64,000 nt of DNA from Tipula vernalis (lineage: Eukaryota > Arthropoda > Insecta > Diptera > Tipulidae). This document shows, in pieces, positions 44,331-57,190 of this stretch. The stretch covers positions 95,457,930 to 95,521,929 of the forward strand of contig OY282560.1 in assembly GCA_958295665.1 (NCBI GenBank). The letters are read 5' to 3'. The translations under genes were made by a program, and so were the position numbers. How positions within the stretch are numbered: position 1 is the first letter of the stretch; the number at the start of each line of letters is the position of its first letter. The notes under the pieces were generated by a model that saw nothing but the letters and a program-made list of their open reading frames with translations, searched no databases and was not told the origin of the DNA.

Positions 44331-45186
44331 TATTGATTGCCAGTTCACCTACCAAATCAGCAACAAATTATGTTCCAGGCATGTCACGAAGAAGATGCAT
44401 TACTCGCACCTCAAATGAACAAAACTAAATTGGAATCTTTGTTTGAATTGAACACAACCGGTAAAGATGTTCGACAGTATCTCTACACGGATATTCCATA
44501 TAATTATGTTTATGTGCGTTGTAAATGGAACAAGCGGCAACGAGGCGCCAGAAATATTGTTGCCCGCATGTATACGATGAGTGTCAATGACGGACGTAGA
44601 GCGCTTCTACTTACGAATTCTATTTCTTCATATGCCTTCGAATCGTTACGAACAGTAAATGAACTAGTTTATCAACATTTCAAGGCAGCAGCAATATCGC
44701 GAGGACTGCTTGAATCAGGCGACGAGTGGGAGCATTGTTTAACTGATGGTGGTACTTAGTTGATGCCTAAACAATTACGTGAAATATTCACGTACTTATG
44801 AATATTTTGTCAACCTGCTCAGCCTCTCAAACTTTAGCAACATCATTTAGACAATTTGACACTTGACAATATACGTTCACGCGATAAATCTACATCAATC
44901 AACAAGGCGCTTCATGACATAAATTTCATTAGCAATCAACATGGAATGTCGTGTTCAACTAATGGATTATTCTTATTTGGATTGGAAGAAGAAGTCTTTG
45001 ATCAAACTGAAGAAGCTGGAATACATCGAGAAGCTCAATGAAGCCCAAACCAACGCATTTATCAAGATAATGGTAGCAGTAGAGAACATGCATAAAAAGA
45101 AGAAGGAATTTTATCTTGACGGTACCAGTAGCTCAGGAAAGACATTCCTTTACACAACACTCACTATCTGGCCAATGATTGTATGA
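44331..45186 (+). pseudogene. Helitron RepHel, linker and helicase start
   Basis: A 140-codon frame from 44337 reads MPVHLPNQQQIMFQACHEED, then DIPYNYVYVRCKWNKRQRG, IVARMYTMSV, and FKAAAISRGLLESGDEWEHC, the linker typical of Helitrons. After decayed frames a Pif1-type helicase starts with LNEAQTNAFIKIMVAV and a Walker A box YLDGTSSSGKTFLYTTL at 45112-45162. The frame then stops and later helicase motifs are absent. A 3'-truncated or internally deleted Helitron. Confidence 0.75.
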
Positions 45187-45437
45187 ATATTATACTGTTA
45201 AGTTAGACATGGGAGTGTGAGAACAAGACTTTTCGAGTGAATGGGTACAATTTTCTATCCATAGACTTAGGGCCGATGGCTTCGGCGAAGTAGCGATATT
45301 GGAACGAGCCAATATCTTGTTGACAAATGTGGGCGTCCCCAATTTCGAACACATCAAGGTCATCGCTGCCAAAACTAGGAATCTGAATAGAAATTTGTTA
45401 ATTCTAAGTGTATAAGCAGCTCCAATTAAAACTGTGA

Positions 45438-45638
45438 GTGATAGAGATGTACATGAATTTTGGAGGCATAACAAAAGCGGTGATGAATGAGTTATCGGTT
45501 AAGAGAGAATTTCGAAGAATGCAAATGAATTATTTTGCACATGTGGAAGTATATTCAGATGCTAGTGTTAATGAGGATCGAGTGGGTGTAGGAATTTACA
45601 TTCCCGCAATGAAAAAAGAGAAAATGTTCGGAGGATGA
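45438..45638 (+). pseudogene. Possible LINE RNase H scrap
   Basis: A 66-codon frame ends with VEVYSDASVNEDRVGVGIYI, which resembles the first strands of LINE RNase H (the IYTDGS...GVGAG pattern). Nothing convincing follows. It could be coincidence. Confidence 0.25.
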
Positions 45639-45639
45639 A

Positions 45640-46250
45640 TTTATAGAAAATAGCAGGCATTATATATACGATAAGCAAGTATATGTACAGCAGTACCACA
45701 GATGGTTCTACAATCCTTTATATGTAGATACGCCGCTGAGGAATATTCCAGTTGAAGGCTTACGAATTATTTTGGTTTTCTTTCAACTAGACTATGTAGC
45801 CTTTATTCAGTTGGTTTTTGGTTGAAATTTAATCTCAAATTTGTTTATAAATTAATTTAAGAAACGTTTTTAATTTTTATTAGGTTTTACAAAATTTGAT
45901 GTTCACTTCTCCTCGTCTAATTTTACAATGTATTTTATTCTTTAATTTTATACAATTTTTTTTTTGCTTCATTACCGAAACTTATTGTTCGCGACAAATA
46001 TGTTGATTAAATTGGAAAACGGCCTTAACAATAAGTTTCGTTCACATTCCAGTAGAGCAACATAAATTAAATGTGACTATAAAAATAATAAGACCATAAA
46101 ATTTTATGTAACCCTAATTATACAAATTGTTCTGATTTGACAATAATTTGTGATGTCATTCGCATTTGTAAACAAGTTACAGTTATTATATAAATGATAA
46201 GTTTACAATACATATACAAAGTTTGTTTTTTTATTTAATTATATTTTGTT
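45640..46250. other. AT-rich spacer, no gene seen
   Basis: AT-rich sequence with long T runs and no recognised element. It ends with a pyrimidine-rich tract that leads into the possible exon at 46256. Confidence 0.4.
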
Positions 46251-46255
46251 TTAGG

Positions 46256-46380
46256 TGTCAACTCCAACAATATGAGTGTACATCAGGCACATCACATGCG
46301 ATTAGCCTTACCCTATCCGTTCAATCCGTCAAGAATGCGCTCTACGTGTAACCTTTCTATGATGCGAAGAATGGAGTGAA
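46256..46380 (+). CDS. Possible terminal exon of a host gene (unidentified)
   Basis: A pyrimidine/T-rich tract and TTTTGTTTTAG (to 46255) resemble a 3' splice site. From GGT GTC at 46256 a frame runs 41 codons to TGA at 46379-46381, beginning GVNSNNMSVHQAHHMRLA and containing a Met/Arg-rich end (NLSMMRRME). The composition is less AT-rich than the surroundings and there is no transposon motif. I do not recognise the protein and no partner exon was found, so it is only a candidate. Confidence 0.25.
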
Positions 46381-46381
46381 A

Positions 46382-46922
46382 AGTTCTCTTTCCATCGGAA
46401 TTACAAACCCATAATAAATTGGCTGGTACCTGAGCAAAATTTCGTTTTTGTTAACATTACATTGAGGTTCTCTAGTGATGGTCGCATGTAATGTAAATCA
46501 TGAGATCAGGAATAACCTGGATAAAGTTGATATCACATCTGATTCATAAAATTATAAATTATAATAAGGCAATTCGCCGCAGACCAGAGTACCAAACAGG
46601 CGCTGGAGTTGATACATGCCGTGCGGACCAGTCTATTTGCGTGATATAGCAACCAAATCTGTTCACGTGATATAGTGTCGACGGCCCATTGTAATTGTGC
46701 TTTATTTAAATCCATAAACCAAACTTTTGCCCATTACTAGCTCATATTATTATAATGACTCATACACCACATTTGCTAATCCAAAAGGTCATGTTCAACC
46801 TAAATCAATACACTAAATGCTAAACTCGCGAGGGTCCAAAAACAGTTTGTGAATGTTAACAGCTAAAGATTAACGTAAATTAGACTTTCAAAATTGTGTA
46901 AACACCTATTATTCAGCCACAC

Positions 46923-46953
<31 letters not shown>

Positions 46954-48376
46954 TCGTTGTACATTTGGGTATTAGTAATATGACCTGAACAAAAAAAATC
47001 GATCGCACATTCATTTATATAAAACGGGTGCGCGCAGCAAAATTCAAAAGACAAATTTCAACACACAGAGTGCGCGACGACGTTGGCTTTTAAATATCAC
47101 CACTTGGGTTAAATTAATCAAATTTGAGTTTTTTTTTTGCTTTTTTGCTTTTGTGAGTCTAATTTCTAAAATTGAAATTCTTTATTAAAATAATTTATTT
47201 ATTTATAACAACAAAACGCGCAAATGTACGTGATTTAAAATCGACTTTGATTTGTTTAGTTAGGAAAAGAAAACAAAAAAACATGAAAAATGTACCTTAC
47301 CTAACAAAAAGCAACAACAATAACAAAACGCAGGTGAATGAATAATAGTTTTGTTAAAATTTAGTCAAACGAAAATATTTGGGTATGGGACGAGGTCTTC
47401 GTTTGATACGATGCCATTATTCAACCAAATTTTGATATTCGACACTGGTTCACAGCCCTGACCATCGAAATATTATAATAAGTGGATTAATTTTTTTTTT
47501 TCATTAATTACAATCAAATTTATGTCTTTTTAGTTTCTTCTATTTTATTCAATTTTGCCACCTGCAATATAAACATGTAAGAGTTTCAAAGTTACATTTA
47601 ACAACTCTTTGAGTAATAACTATTTTTTCTACTGTGGTTGATTGTTGTTGTATATTTCGCTTAGTTGTTTTATGTAATTCGTTTTTTATTGAAATTTACA
47701 TAAATTTTAGATTGCATACACGCATTTCGTGTTTGGCTGAACATAAAAATTGAAAAAAATACAAAAAACAAAAAGAAAATTGAAAAGTTTACCGATAAGT
47801 AGAATATTGTTATAAAGTTACATAATATGAATGGATATGTAAATGGGTAAGTGGTAGTGGTTTAAATGGGAATTTGATATATTTGCACCCATTCAAGGTA
47901 AGCAATCAATATTTGACGTTTTCGAAACGCGTTATTTCAGACAATAAACTATCTATGATGTCCACATTGAGATATGTTTTGGACACAGTACGAGTATATC
48001 AAATTTTTGGTCAAATTATTGCGGCCTTCACTCCAAATTACACACGTAAATTAAATGATGTTTAGTAATTTTAAAGAGCACTTTAAGACGATGTTGATTT
48101 ATGTGAAGGACATTCAAAATGTAACCTCCAAACTGGTTGAATAAATAGGTGAGACTGCTATATACAGGGTGGCCTACAAAAAAAAAATTCACCAAACAAC
48201 GCGAACTGAATTATTTCAACTTCACAAAGCTAATTTTCAAGAATTGGAAGATTTGTTGCTAAAACCTATAAAACCATTCGATTCAGGCCACTGTTATACA
48301 AAAAATTTTAAATGATACAATATTTCTGCAGTCATTCAACATTGCCGAATAACATTCAAGGATAAGTATGGATTTA
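46382..48376. other. Mostly AT-rich non-coding stretch
   Basis: Contains a (CA)n microsatellite at 46926-46952, several T-rich runs and unassigned sequence. No gene was recognised. Near 48163-48192 the phrase ATACAGGGTGGCCTAC is followed by an A run, a form often seen at DNA-transposon ends, but no partner end was found. Confidence 0.45.
46926..46952. repeat. (CA)n microsatellite
   Basis: About 13 CA/AC units without interruption. The minus-strand frame through it (VCVCVCV) is an artefact. Confidence 0.9.
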
Positions 48377-48377
48377 T

Positions 48378-48598
48378 GGAGATCGCTTTAGTAATGTAGG
48401 ATTCACCAATTATAAGCTATGGTGTGCGCGAAGTGTAGCGAGATCAACCATGGCGAAGTTGATAAAATGGCGATAATCGTGCGGTAGTGTGAAAAACGCA
48501 ATTATTCACAGTATAATGTTTTATTTGTAACAATTTAACAATGATGATGATCAAGTAGTTCAACACTCGTTAAGAATAAAAATATATCTTGTGGGTAT
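48378..48598 (-). repeat. Inverted copy of the CsRn1-like gypsy LTR
   Basis: Reverse complement of most of 59884-60146. Shared text on the minus strand includes TTCTTAACGAGTGT, CATTGTTAAATTGTTACAAA, ACCGCACGATTATCGCCATT and CATGGTTGATCTCGCTACAC, ending AGCGATCTCCATAA. It lacks short segments present in the right copy. No matching gag follows it to the left, so it appears solo. Confidence 0.75.
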
Positions 48599-49783
48599 TT
48601 CCGGATCTGTGCTAGAACAAAAGTCTTTAGTTAAGGTATTAGAGGAAGAAAATGCAGGTAAAGTGGAACCGCCTACTGTTCCGCATCTGGCGGCTCGTAA
48701 AGCTCCTCAGAGAGAGCTTGATATTTGCACTACTACGGTTAAAGACCTTAAGCCACAGGTTCACGAAATTACCGAAACCGAAATTGATCAAAGAGAGCAC
48801 AAACTTAGAATTCTTAGCACTCGTATCCTTCACATAAGATCTAGGTTGCTTCACCTACATATCGTACCCAAGCTGTTAACATATTAAATGCGTGTTAAAT
48901 ACTGTGTTAGAAGTGATCAATTCATTGTTAGAGTCCAGAATGGAAATTGGTGAATTTGAAGAATCGTTTTCCAAAGCAATTCCGGAATACATGCTATTAT
49001 GGACGAGAAAGAAACAGGTGTTAATGGGAAGTCGAAAGATGCGGATGAGGTGTCAACTATTTCAATTGGCAAAGAATTATCACGTGAGGAAACTACCGTT
49101 CTAGATAACCAAAAGCTGTTGGCGAAGAAACAAGTTACCGTCAGTATATTTGTTTCACTGGTTCTCCCGGAAGTCAACCAATTGAACGTTTTCTGTACCG
49201 CGTAGAGCGCTTCGCGTGGAGTAATCATATTTCAACCGACAAATTAGTAAATGATTTACATTTAAAACAACTTTTAAAACAAGAGATGTTGGTTATGTTT
49301 CAAGATCGGCGAAATGACGCTGAAATTAAGCAAACAATTGCTTCGAGAAAGCAAATGCCTAAAGAGAATTTTAAAGATTTTTACATGAATGTGCTTGAGT
49401 CAATATTAGCACTTCGTCAACCGTTGTTAGATTCGGAATTGGATTTTAGTTTACGTGGCAACATGAGCCCATCTTTACAATATAAATTAGCTGGTCGTCG
49501 AATTGAGTCTGTTTCAGATTTGATACATCAATGCGTATAGACATAGAAGACACCTGGAGAAGGTTAGCGGCAGAACAGGTATACCCTCGTCGTTTTGTGA
49601 GCGAGTTGTCGAATCAAGAATCAACACATTTCGGTTTAACACAATCAGATGTTCAGCAAATTCAATTCGGAATACCTAATCCATTTTTAGAACCTGATCA
49701 TAATCTATTTCGCGAGGTGTGTTCAATCGGACAGTCCCCAAGGAATTATCGTAGTTCAGCCCGTGGAACAAGAAGTACTTCTA
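48591..49783 (+). pseudogene. Ty3/gypsy (mdg3-like) gag, plus-strand element, 5' part
   Basis: Frames read an acidic N-terminus (VLEEENAGKVEPPTVPHLA), then FLYRVERFAWSNHISTDKLV near 49190-49250, a gag signature, then QDRRNDAEIKQTIASRKQMP, FKDFYMNVLESILALRQPL and LRGNMSPSLQYKLAGRRIES at 49286-49520, and IEDTWRRLAAEQV at 49537. These correspond one to one with the minus-strand element gag at 16743-17513, so the two are the same family. Shifts near 49205 and 49530 break it. It is interrupted at 49784 by the two-gene element; the zinc-knuckle region beyond is lost. Confidence 0.75.
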
Positions 49784-50027
49784 CACTGAAAAAAAAGATA
49801 CGTGTAAACAATAAAAAATGACATTCTAACAATGAACTTTGTTAATCATTTTGCGCCAATTAACACGTTTATTCTGAGAATAAATATGATATTACAAACT
49901 AATAGAAAAAGTTATCAGTTTATAAACAAATTTATTAATACCATGAATGTGTTCATTAAAATTAAATGGATTAAATCGAAATAATAAGATTAATTAAAAG
50001 ATTTATTGATTCAAGGAACTTAAATAT

Positions 50028-50345
<318 letters not shown>

Positions 50346-50767
50346 CATTTTTGGGTAACGGTGACCGAACCTCATCATAATATGGAAATTAATTTAAAAC
50401 AAAATACTCCATTAGACGTATAAAAATTAAAAATATTTTTATTGTAGCTTTGAAATTATGTATATTAAATTAACAAAAGTTTGCTTAACATAATAAAAAA
50501 TAAACTTTATTTATTTGGTTTCGATTTCTCAGGCAAAATTATTTTAATAATTCAAATTATACATAACTAAAACACGAAATTTAAAAATTTAAAGTTCACC
50601 TAATAAGTAATTTTCAGAATTAGGTAATTAAAATCGATCTAAACGGATTTCTTCAATAATATTTCAAATTCTAAATAACTGTTATACAACATACGACATT
50701 TCTGTAAATTCTCTTTAAGGTATGTTTCTTTATTTAGCTATTCCCAAATGGATAAATCTGAGATAGT

Positions 50768-53520
50768 TTATTTATTTACAATTAGCATTTCGTCCAATAA
50801 AATATTAATTTTTGTATTTTTCGTGGCTTTAGGTCTTTTCATATTATAGAAGAGCTCTCCAATTAATATATAAAAGTTGGTTGCAGCCAGTGGGTATTCC
50901 AAATTGAACAGTTGAAAAATTTTGAAACAAATATCAACTGCTCTTAAAAAACTGGTAAAAGGGAACTTGATTCCATCAAAATATACGAAGCAATCCTCAA
51001 TTTTTAAGATACTGCTTCCTATTACCATAATAAAAGGTTGAATGCTAGATGTTTTTGTTTTCAAAAATTGTATGTGGTTTTCTAGTTCTTGCACGCACTT
51101 CCCAATAAAAACAAACGAATCCTGTGAGTCTCGTATCGTATATTTAATCGTTGATTTTTTGCCAGCATTATCCTTAATTATTGTTTTTTGAGTAGGTACT
51201 AAGTATCCATGAACACTCCATAATAAGGCAGCATTGCGACTCTCTGGAATGATTTTTTCATAATAATCATGTTAGTTGTTATGCTTAATATACATTTAAT
51301 ATTTTTTTTTTAAATATATCTAATGAATATGCAAAATTTACTTACTTTTAGAAATGTTTTCAGTTTGCTTGAGCTGTTGTAATACGGAAATTATGCTTTT
51401 GTCTTTAATGATGCCGTCTTTATACAGGAAGTTAGACAGATTTAAGACAATTTCATCCAATTTTTCCGAAATACCGGTTTGATTGTTAAACATAGCGATA
51501 AAATCCATATCAATCTGTGGTTAGTAGATAAAATTAGCATTAGTTTAATTATTATCTAAATTCTATCATTTAATATCATAACATAAATATTTTCGTTCAG
51601 CAAAAATCCTATGTTAACTAAGATATTAATTATATTTCAGTCTCAATATTTTCTAAATAAACTATACTACAATAGAAAGAAAATCTATGAATATTTTATA
51701 TCTTGAAAAAGGAATATAAATTTTTTGTTTTAGTGTAATAACTTACCAATCTAAAACCATTGGGTTGTTTATAAAATGACCATTTTTGTATAATTTCATT
51801 AGTAGACGTTGAGGTTGATATTTGGTGTAACCAGTGTTTACTACAGGCTTGCCAAGCGCGATCAAATTCTTCTGCTGAGAGATTTTCGAATTTAAGCGAT
51901 CGTTCACAAACTTCGGCATTTGGTTCAGGAGCTGTAAATAATTATGCGGCGAAATTTACACAAATATTTTTAATAATCTGGGATATAAATTTTCATCCGG
52001 GCTGAATGCCCGGCAGTTGTACAGTGGTATTTGGGGTCGTGAGAATTAAAAAAATCTTATAAAAAATGTTGGATATAGTGGGGGTTTATATTTTTTTTCG
52101 CTGGCGTTACATCCCATAGAGGGATTTGGCCGCTTTATTCTGAAGTTTCGTAATCATGTTTTTCAACGGATAATGAGTGATTAATTCATTGATCCAACAT
52201 TAACCAGCCGTGATTTTTTCAGTTTAAAGCAAGCATGCTAACCACTGTGCCACCGCGGCGGCAATATATGGCGGTTTTAATGGTAAAAGGTTAATTTTTC
52301 TTACACTATAGACTGTCCCTCACCGTATACCAATTTTATATGATTTTTTTTAATCCTTACAACCACAAATATACTGCCAGACTGTAAGAGATTAAAAATG
52401 TATACTAGGGCACGCTATTTATATGGTGCGGTCTATATATAAAATCGTCTACACGCTAAGGATATAATTAGGGATTCGGTTAGGTACATAATAAAAAAAA
52501 ATGGTTTAGTCAATTCTTACTTAATTTTTCAGTTAGTTTAACATCTTCTTTGGTGTCATTAGTACAAATGGGTTTCAGGCTGCTTTTTAGGTTACAACAT
52601 CGATTATATATTTTTCCCCTCTTCCCTGTGCTATAATATTCCTGTAAATATTTAATTAAAAATATAAAATGTCAATTATAACATCTCTCAAATTAATATG
52701 TACCAATTTTTCTGAATTAAAGCGGTCACATATTTCTTGTTCAAGACGTTTACTTTTCCCCAATGACATGTGCATGTTTCTGTTATTGTAATACTGGCAA
52801 ATCATATTTATTAAAAGACTGCATTGTTCATCTTGAAATTTGGTTGCCTTATTATAATATTCGATAATCATACTTCCTTTGGCAGAGTCATTTAAGATAT
52901 CGGCTAATGTAACATTGTCATCAGGAGTCTCAGGTCTGCTATAAGGAGAATATCTTAATGAAGATGTAGGCCGTTCTGTTCCAAGAACATTAGTCAATAG
53001 ATTAGAAGAACTTTCCAATGGGACGTTTGAAATTTTATTTTGTCTCCTCCAATTTTCTAGTTGATAATCAAATAAAGCTTGAGTGCCTAATGGATATTTG
53101 CATACTAACCGATCAACAAAGCGCGGCCTTATTATTTTAAGTATATCGATATTAACTTTCTCGGCTGAAAATAATAATTAATTAGTAATTTATATATTTT
53201 AAAAATAAATAATTTTCCTACCTGTCAAATGATCAAACATCATTTCAAGGTTCCATTCTCGCAGCAAATTTAACAGTTCTTCAGATTTTTCATCTTCTTC
53301 GCCTTCATATTATCCACCATGGTTTCGAATTCAATGAGATTTCCATTTAAAAGAGTATATGAAGTTTCTAACAATTCTTCATGTATTCCATCCTCTTCGC
53401 CTTCAGTAATATTATTATTATCCACCACGTTTTCTGATCCAATGTGATTAGGTTTTAAAATAGTATATGAAGTATCTCCGTCATAATTGATTATATGTAT
53501 AATCTTTTGTTTGGATGTCT
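50768..53520 (-). pseudogene. Gene 2 of two-gene element, copy 2: SAM-domain protein
   Basis: Minus-strand exons parallel copy 1. First exon (to about 53222): acidic text then EELLNLLREWNLEMMFDHLT, the first SAM helices. Next exon (53165-52656): VNIDILKIIRPRFVDRLVCK and LGTQALFDYQLENWRRQNK complete the SAM-like fold, then a Ser/Pro-rich linker and ADILNDSAKGSMIIEYYNKA. Next (about 51932-51765): FENLSAEEFDRAWQACSKHW, IQKWSFYKQPNGFRL. Next (about 51513-51345): IDMDFIAMFNNQTG, as IDIDFGHLYPDKS in copy 1. Last (about 51255-50768): LLWSVHGYLVPT, MQELENHIQFLKTK, VYFDGIKFPF and LLDEMLIVNK. Acceptor and donor sites (GTAAG after QPNGFRL and after ENISKS) agree with copy 1. The N-terminal exon has a frame break near 53310. 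Role unknown; conservation argues it matters for the element. Confidence 0.6.
51995..52263 (-). mobile_element. tRNA-derived SINE
   Basis: On the minus strand the head at 52263 reads GCCGCGGTGGCACAGTGG then TTAGCATGC, an RNA polymerase III A box in tRNA context, as in insect tRNA-SINEs. A degenerate B box may lie near GGTTAATGTTGGATCAA at about 52204-52188. The body ends near a perfect hairpin CCGGGC-TGAAT-GCCCGG at 51997-52013. It lies inside an intron of gene 2 of copy 2. Exact 3' end and target duplication were not determined. Confidence 0.55.
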
Positions 53521-53628
53521 TCTTCCATAATTAAATAATTTTAAGTCTCGCTAAATTTTAAAATAATATGAATTTCAATAAATAAGAGTTTTCAATTAAA
53601 AACTAATCATACTATATCTACAATTAAT

Positions 53629-56098
53629 TTAAATATTAAGAGTATAATAATCTTTCACTCTTAATATATTTTTTCCTTTGACAGTTTTAATTAATGTAAT
53701 CGGGGGCCCAGAAATATCCTCCATTTCTAGAAAAGTGAACGCTCCAACATTTCTCGTATTTATTTCAAAGGATAATGTATGGGGTTGGAATTCTATTTGT
53801 TTGACTTCCTGGCAAAACAAAATTATGCTGTTGTCTTCCCGCAGAATTATTGTAAGAATTTCGTGGAGTTCTACATCTTGTCTATAAGTTGACACATAAA
53901 AACCAACTCTGTACTCAATTCCTTTAAAACAAATTTTTTTGTAATACTTCAAGAAATCGGACGAAATTTTGAAGTTTTCAGAAATTATTTTTCAATAATT
54001 AGTAATAATTTTATTACACTCATTATATTCCAGCATATGATGTTGTTTTGTACACAAAATTTGGTAAGCAAACTTCAATTCAAATTTTTTTGCCAATGTT
54101 AAACATATATGTATTCTTTCGAGAAGTGATGGCGCGAGCATATATTTTAAATTCTTTATGCTTTGCCTCAAACCTGAAGCACCACAACTTTCTTAATGGT
54201 CCAGACTTGCGTATATCTGTGGGATAATGGATTAAGTTGTGAAATTTTGGTTTCAAGGAATCGTTAAAAAGTTTAGTATAATTTTGATTATGATCTGAAA
54301 TTTTATTAGCCAGATGAATTATATAATTCTCTGAGACTTCGAAACTTTACAGTAAATCAATTATCTCTACCAGGTTTAGAAGGAACTTCCAAACTTCATC
54401 ATCAGTTGGTATTAAATCTCCAATCATAATAGGAAAGTATATTATGAAACACATCATCTCACTGGCAGACATTTTAAGATGTTTGTTTAGAAGATGAGAT
54501 TTTGTAATTTCTCCGGAAATGTTATCAATTTCTATAGGTCCATATTCAAAATTTTGCTTTCGTCTATTCAAAGTCTCCAAATCAAAATATTTCATTTTAT
54601 TTATAAAGTACGGTATAATTTGACACAAATCGTAATGGCAGACTCCCTCAAATAAGTCGTGCATGACATCGACGCTATAGTTTTCAACTACGTGAAATGA
54701 TGGTATATCGTTAAAAATGCAATACTGTTCAATTCCAGTTTCACGAGAGTGGTTTAGAGAAATATCTTGTTCATAGTTCTTAATATTCCGTATTTCAACT
54801 TGATCTTCAGCGAATATTTTACTACATTCGCCTTTCGAAGCTCTACAAAATCTGCAATATGAGTGGCTTGAAAATGATTTCTTGAAATCTAGTATAGTAT
54901 TCAATCCTAGATTGTCACCCAGTATCAAACCCAGTATAAAATAAACACGTTGGCTTTTACCTTCATCATCTATAATTTCAATTCCGTTTTCTTCTAATGA
55001 AATAAGCTCTTTCACTAATGATCTAAAGCAAGTATTATTTCGGAATTGCTTTATGTCCTTTGTTTTCACAATGCCAGCTAGAAATATATTTTCTAATTTA
55101 AACTCATCCGTTGGTAGTGACGGAAATGAATAATAAATGTTACATACAGAATGAATGGTTGCATGTGCTCCTAACGGATTGTTAAGTTCTATGTCATCAG
55201 CATACAAAAAATACGGTATTAACATTCTGTCGGAGTACATTTCCCTCTTTTTTTTCCACAAAGTTCCTTGCACAAAATTTGTAAAATGTGTACTTTTCTC
55301 TAATTGGCTCATGTTTATCATAGTAACGTTCAGTAACGACCTAGTTTCAAAAAATTTTTTAAATTGAAAACTCAATGGCAGCAAAACACCAGTTGATTGA
55401 TTTTCACCGTATGATAAAGAACCACTTTGATAAACAAGGTCAATTTCTTTATTAATTTGGAATTCCTTTACTTCATCTACAAGGCCCGATTCTTCCAAAA
55501 ATTTATTAAATTTGTGCTCAGTAGAACAATGTAGAAATACATTTTCAAAATTGGTTAACCTGCTCATAATATCATTATAAATTGATATTTGCTGGTTCCG
55601 GAGACTCGAATCAGCATATAATCTAATCATAGAAGTAAAAGGTAGAACAATTTGGTTCTGTACTTGGCCGATAATTTTATAAACATCTTTTCGGGAAAAA
55701 CTATTGTTTTTATGGAGGCTTAAAGCAAACTGAGATACAGAAATTGCAATTTCCTTTAAATAATTTTGCAAATCAAAAGTTTTTGATATTTTGGAAATAT
55801 TTTCTGAGCATTTTGGTTCATCTGGGTGATAGGATTTTGTATTTTCCTAGTTGGGTCGGGCTGATGTACCATAATAATCGATTGGATTATTAGAAGCAGT
55901 TGTATTAATACGTGAATCTCCTAATGCATGCTTTTTAGTTACATGCTTTTTGAAATTTTTAAAGTTAGAAAAGTTTTGATCACAAAGTGTGTGGCAACAT
56001 TTATGGGAGCTGCTGCTATGTAATGAATGCACTACTTGAAAGTGGAAAAGTAATGTTTTAAAATCATCATGGTTTTCATTGCACAAAAAACAAAACAT
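53629..56098 (-). pseudogene. Gene 1 of two-gene element, copy 2: C2H2 zinc-finger CMC-like transposase
   Basis: Exon 1 (56098-55870) has a C2H2 finger (FCFLCNENHDDF...FQVVHSLH) and a second Cys/His unit (KCCHTLCDQNF...KKHVTKKH). A 48-base phase-1 intron (55869-55822, GT-AG) matches the intron of copy 1. Exon 2 (474 clean codons to 54347) has FVQGTLWKKKREMYS, FLYADDIELNNPLGAH, LGLILGDNLGLNTILDFKKS, HSYCRFCR and YSVDVMHDLFEGVCHYD. An in-frame TAA follows at about 54344. Beyond it the frame continues LIHYPTDIRKSGPLRKLW and FRFEAKHKEFKIYA, and, after another break, the last segment 53952-53629 (KYYKKICFKGIEYRVGFYV). So the gene is a full-length homologue with a nonsense codon and at least one frameshift. 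Confidence 0.7.
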
Positions 56099-56284
56099 TT
56101 CACTTAAATATTTTTCTTATAAGACGCAAAAACACGCGCTGTTTTTTTAACCTAAAAATAAATAGTTATTCAACTTATTATTTTTCACAACATACCTTAA
56201 TGTAAATTTTTACCAAGCTTATAAAACAATAAAATTATACAAATTTCATAAATGAAGCTAAAATATTATTAATAAACTCATCAT

Positions 56285-57190
56285 CGATTCATCCATCGCA
56301 TATTAATCTCATACAAGGCAATAGCAATTTTTCTCCAACCAACCCCTTTAGATATGATATTCAACTCGATCAAGTAAAAACTCAGCAAGACGATAACCAT
56401 TTTACACCAATCAAAAGATACTGTCAGCAATCCACCCAAACCGCGTCTTATATCAAAAACCAAAAATTAGTCGAAGTCTGAGATACTGGAGGCTCAGGAA
56501 AAATATCAAGAAAATAATTTCAGAATCCGTGTTCCAATTAAGTGAAGATAAACGTCCTTATGCTGAAGTGGTTATTAATGGAATTCCGTATATGGGGTTA
56601 CTTGATAGCGGCGCAAACATTAGCGTTCTGGGAGCTGGATCTGAGGAGTTTCTCAAACAAAACAACAGGAAACCCGTAACATATAATGGTCATATTAAAC
56701 AACTACGACTACACATTGCCCCAGGATTAACGCGGCCTCTCTACCTTGGCATGGACTTCTGGGATCTGTTCGGTTTAGCCCCGGCATTGTTAAACGAATT
56801 AGATGTTCCTCCACAACTTTCTTTGCCTGATAATCGCCATGTCTTGTCATCTGAACTTGAAAGTAAGTTAGCGAAAATTATTGATGGATTTCCGTGTGGT
56901 GTAAAAAATGGATTAGGTCGCACTCATCTCATAACCCATAGAATTGATGTAGGTAATGCAATTCCCGTGAAGCAACGCTACTATCAGGTTTCCCCTATTC
57001 GACAGGCTGAAATTTATCAGGAACTTGACCGGATGATAGGGTTGGGAGTTATCGAGGAAAGCCAGAGCTCATGAAAGTAAAGTTGTGTCTCGATGCCCGG
57101 AAAGAGAATGCGGTCACTGTCCAAAGATGCGTATCCATTACCATTGATTGAGGGATTGTTAAGTTGTCTGGATCTTTTGGCAAATCCCGC
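56285..57190 (+). pseudogene. Ty3/gypsy (mdg3-like) protease and start of polymerase, plus-strand element
   Basis: After the inserted element the gypsy resumes. From 56529 a 181-codon frame reads YAEVVINGIPYMGLLDSGAN then ISVLG (protease, DSG kept), PLYLGMDFWDLF, and HRIDVGNAIPVKQRYYQVSP then YQELDRMIGLGVIEESQSS (entry to reverse transcriptase). A stop follows at 57072; the next 110 bases are badly shifted (LCLDARKENAVTV). Earlier frames (56285-56480) contain QDDNHFTPIKRYCQQSTQ, possibly gag end. Compared with the minus-strand relative, the SRKRMKKRVSES linker is mirrored as LRKNIKKIISES. Confidence 0.75.

Noticed and set aside
46863..47054. Cys/Val-rich small frame
   Set aside because: Produced by the (CA)n repeat.
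48163..48192. ATACAGGGTGGCC motif as a transposon end
   Set aside because: No inverted partner or target duplication could be found, so it is not called as an element.
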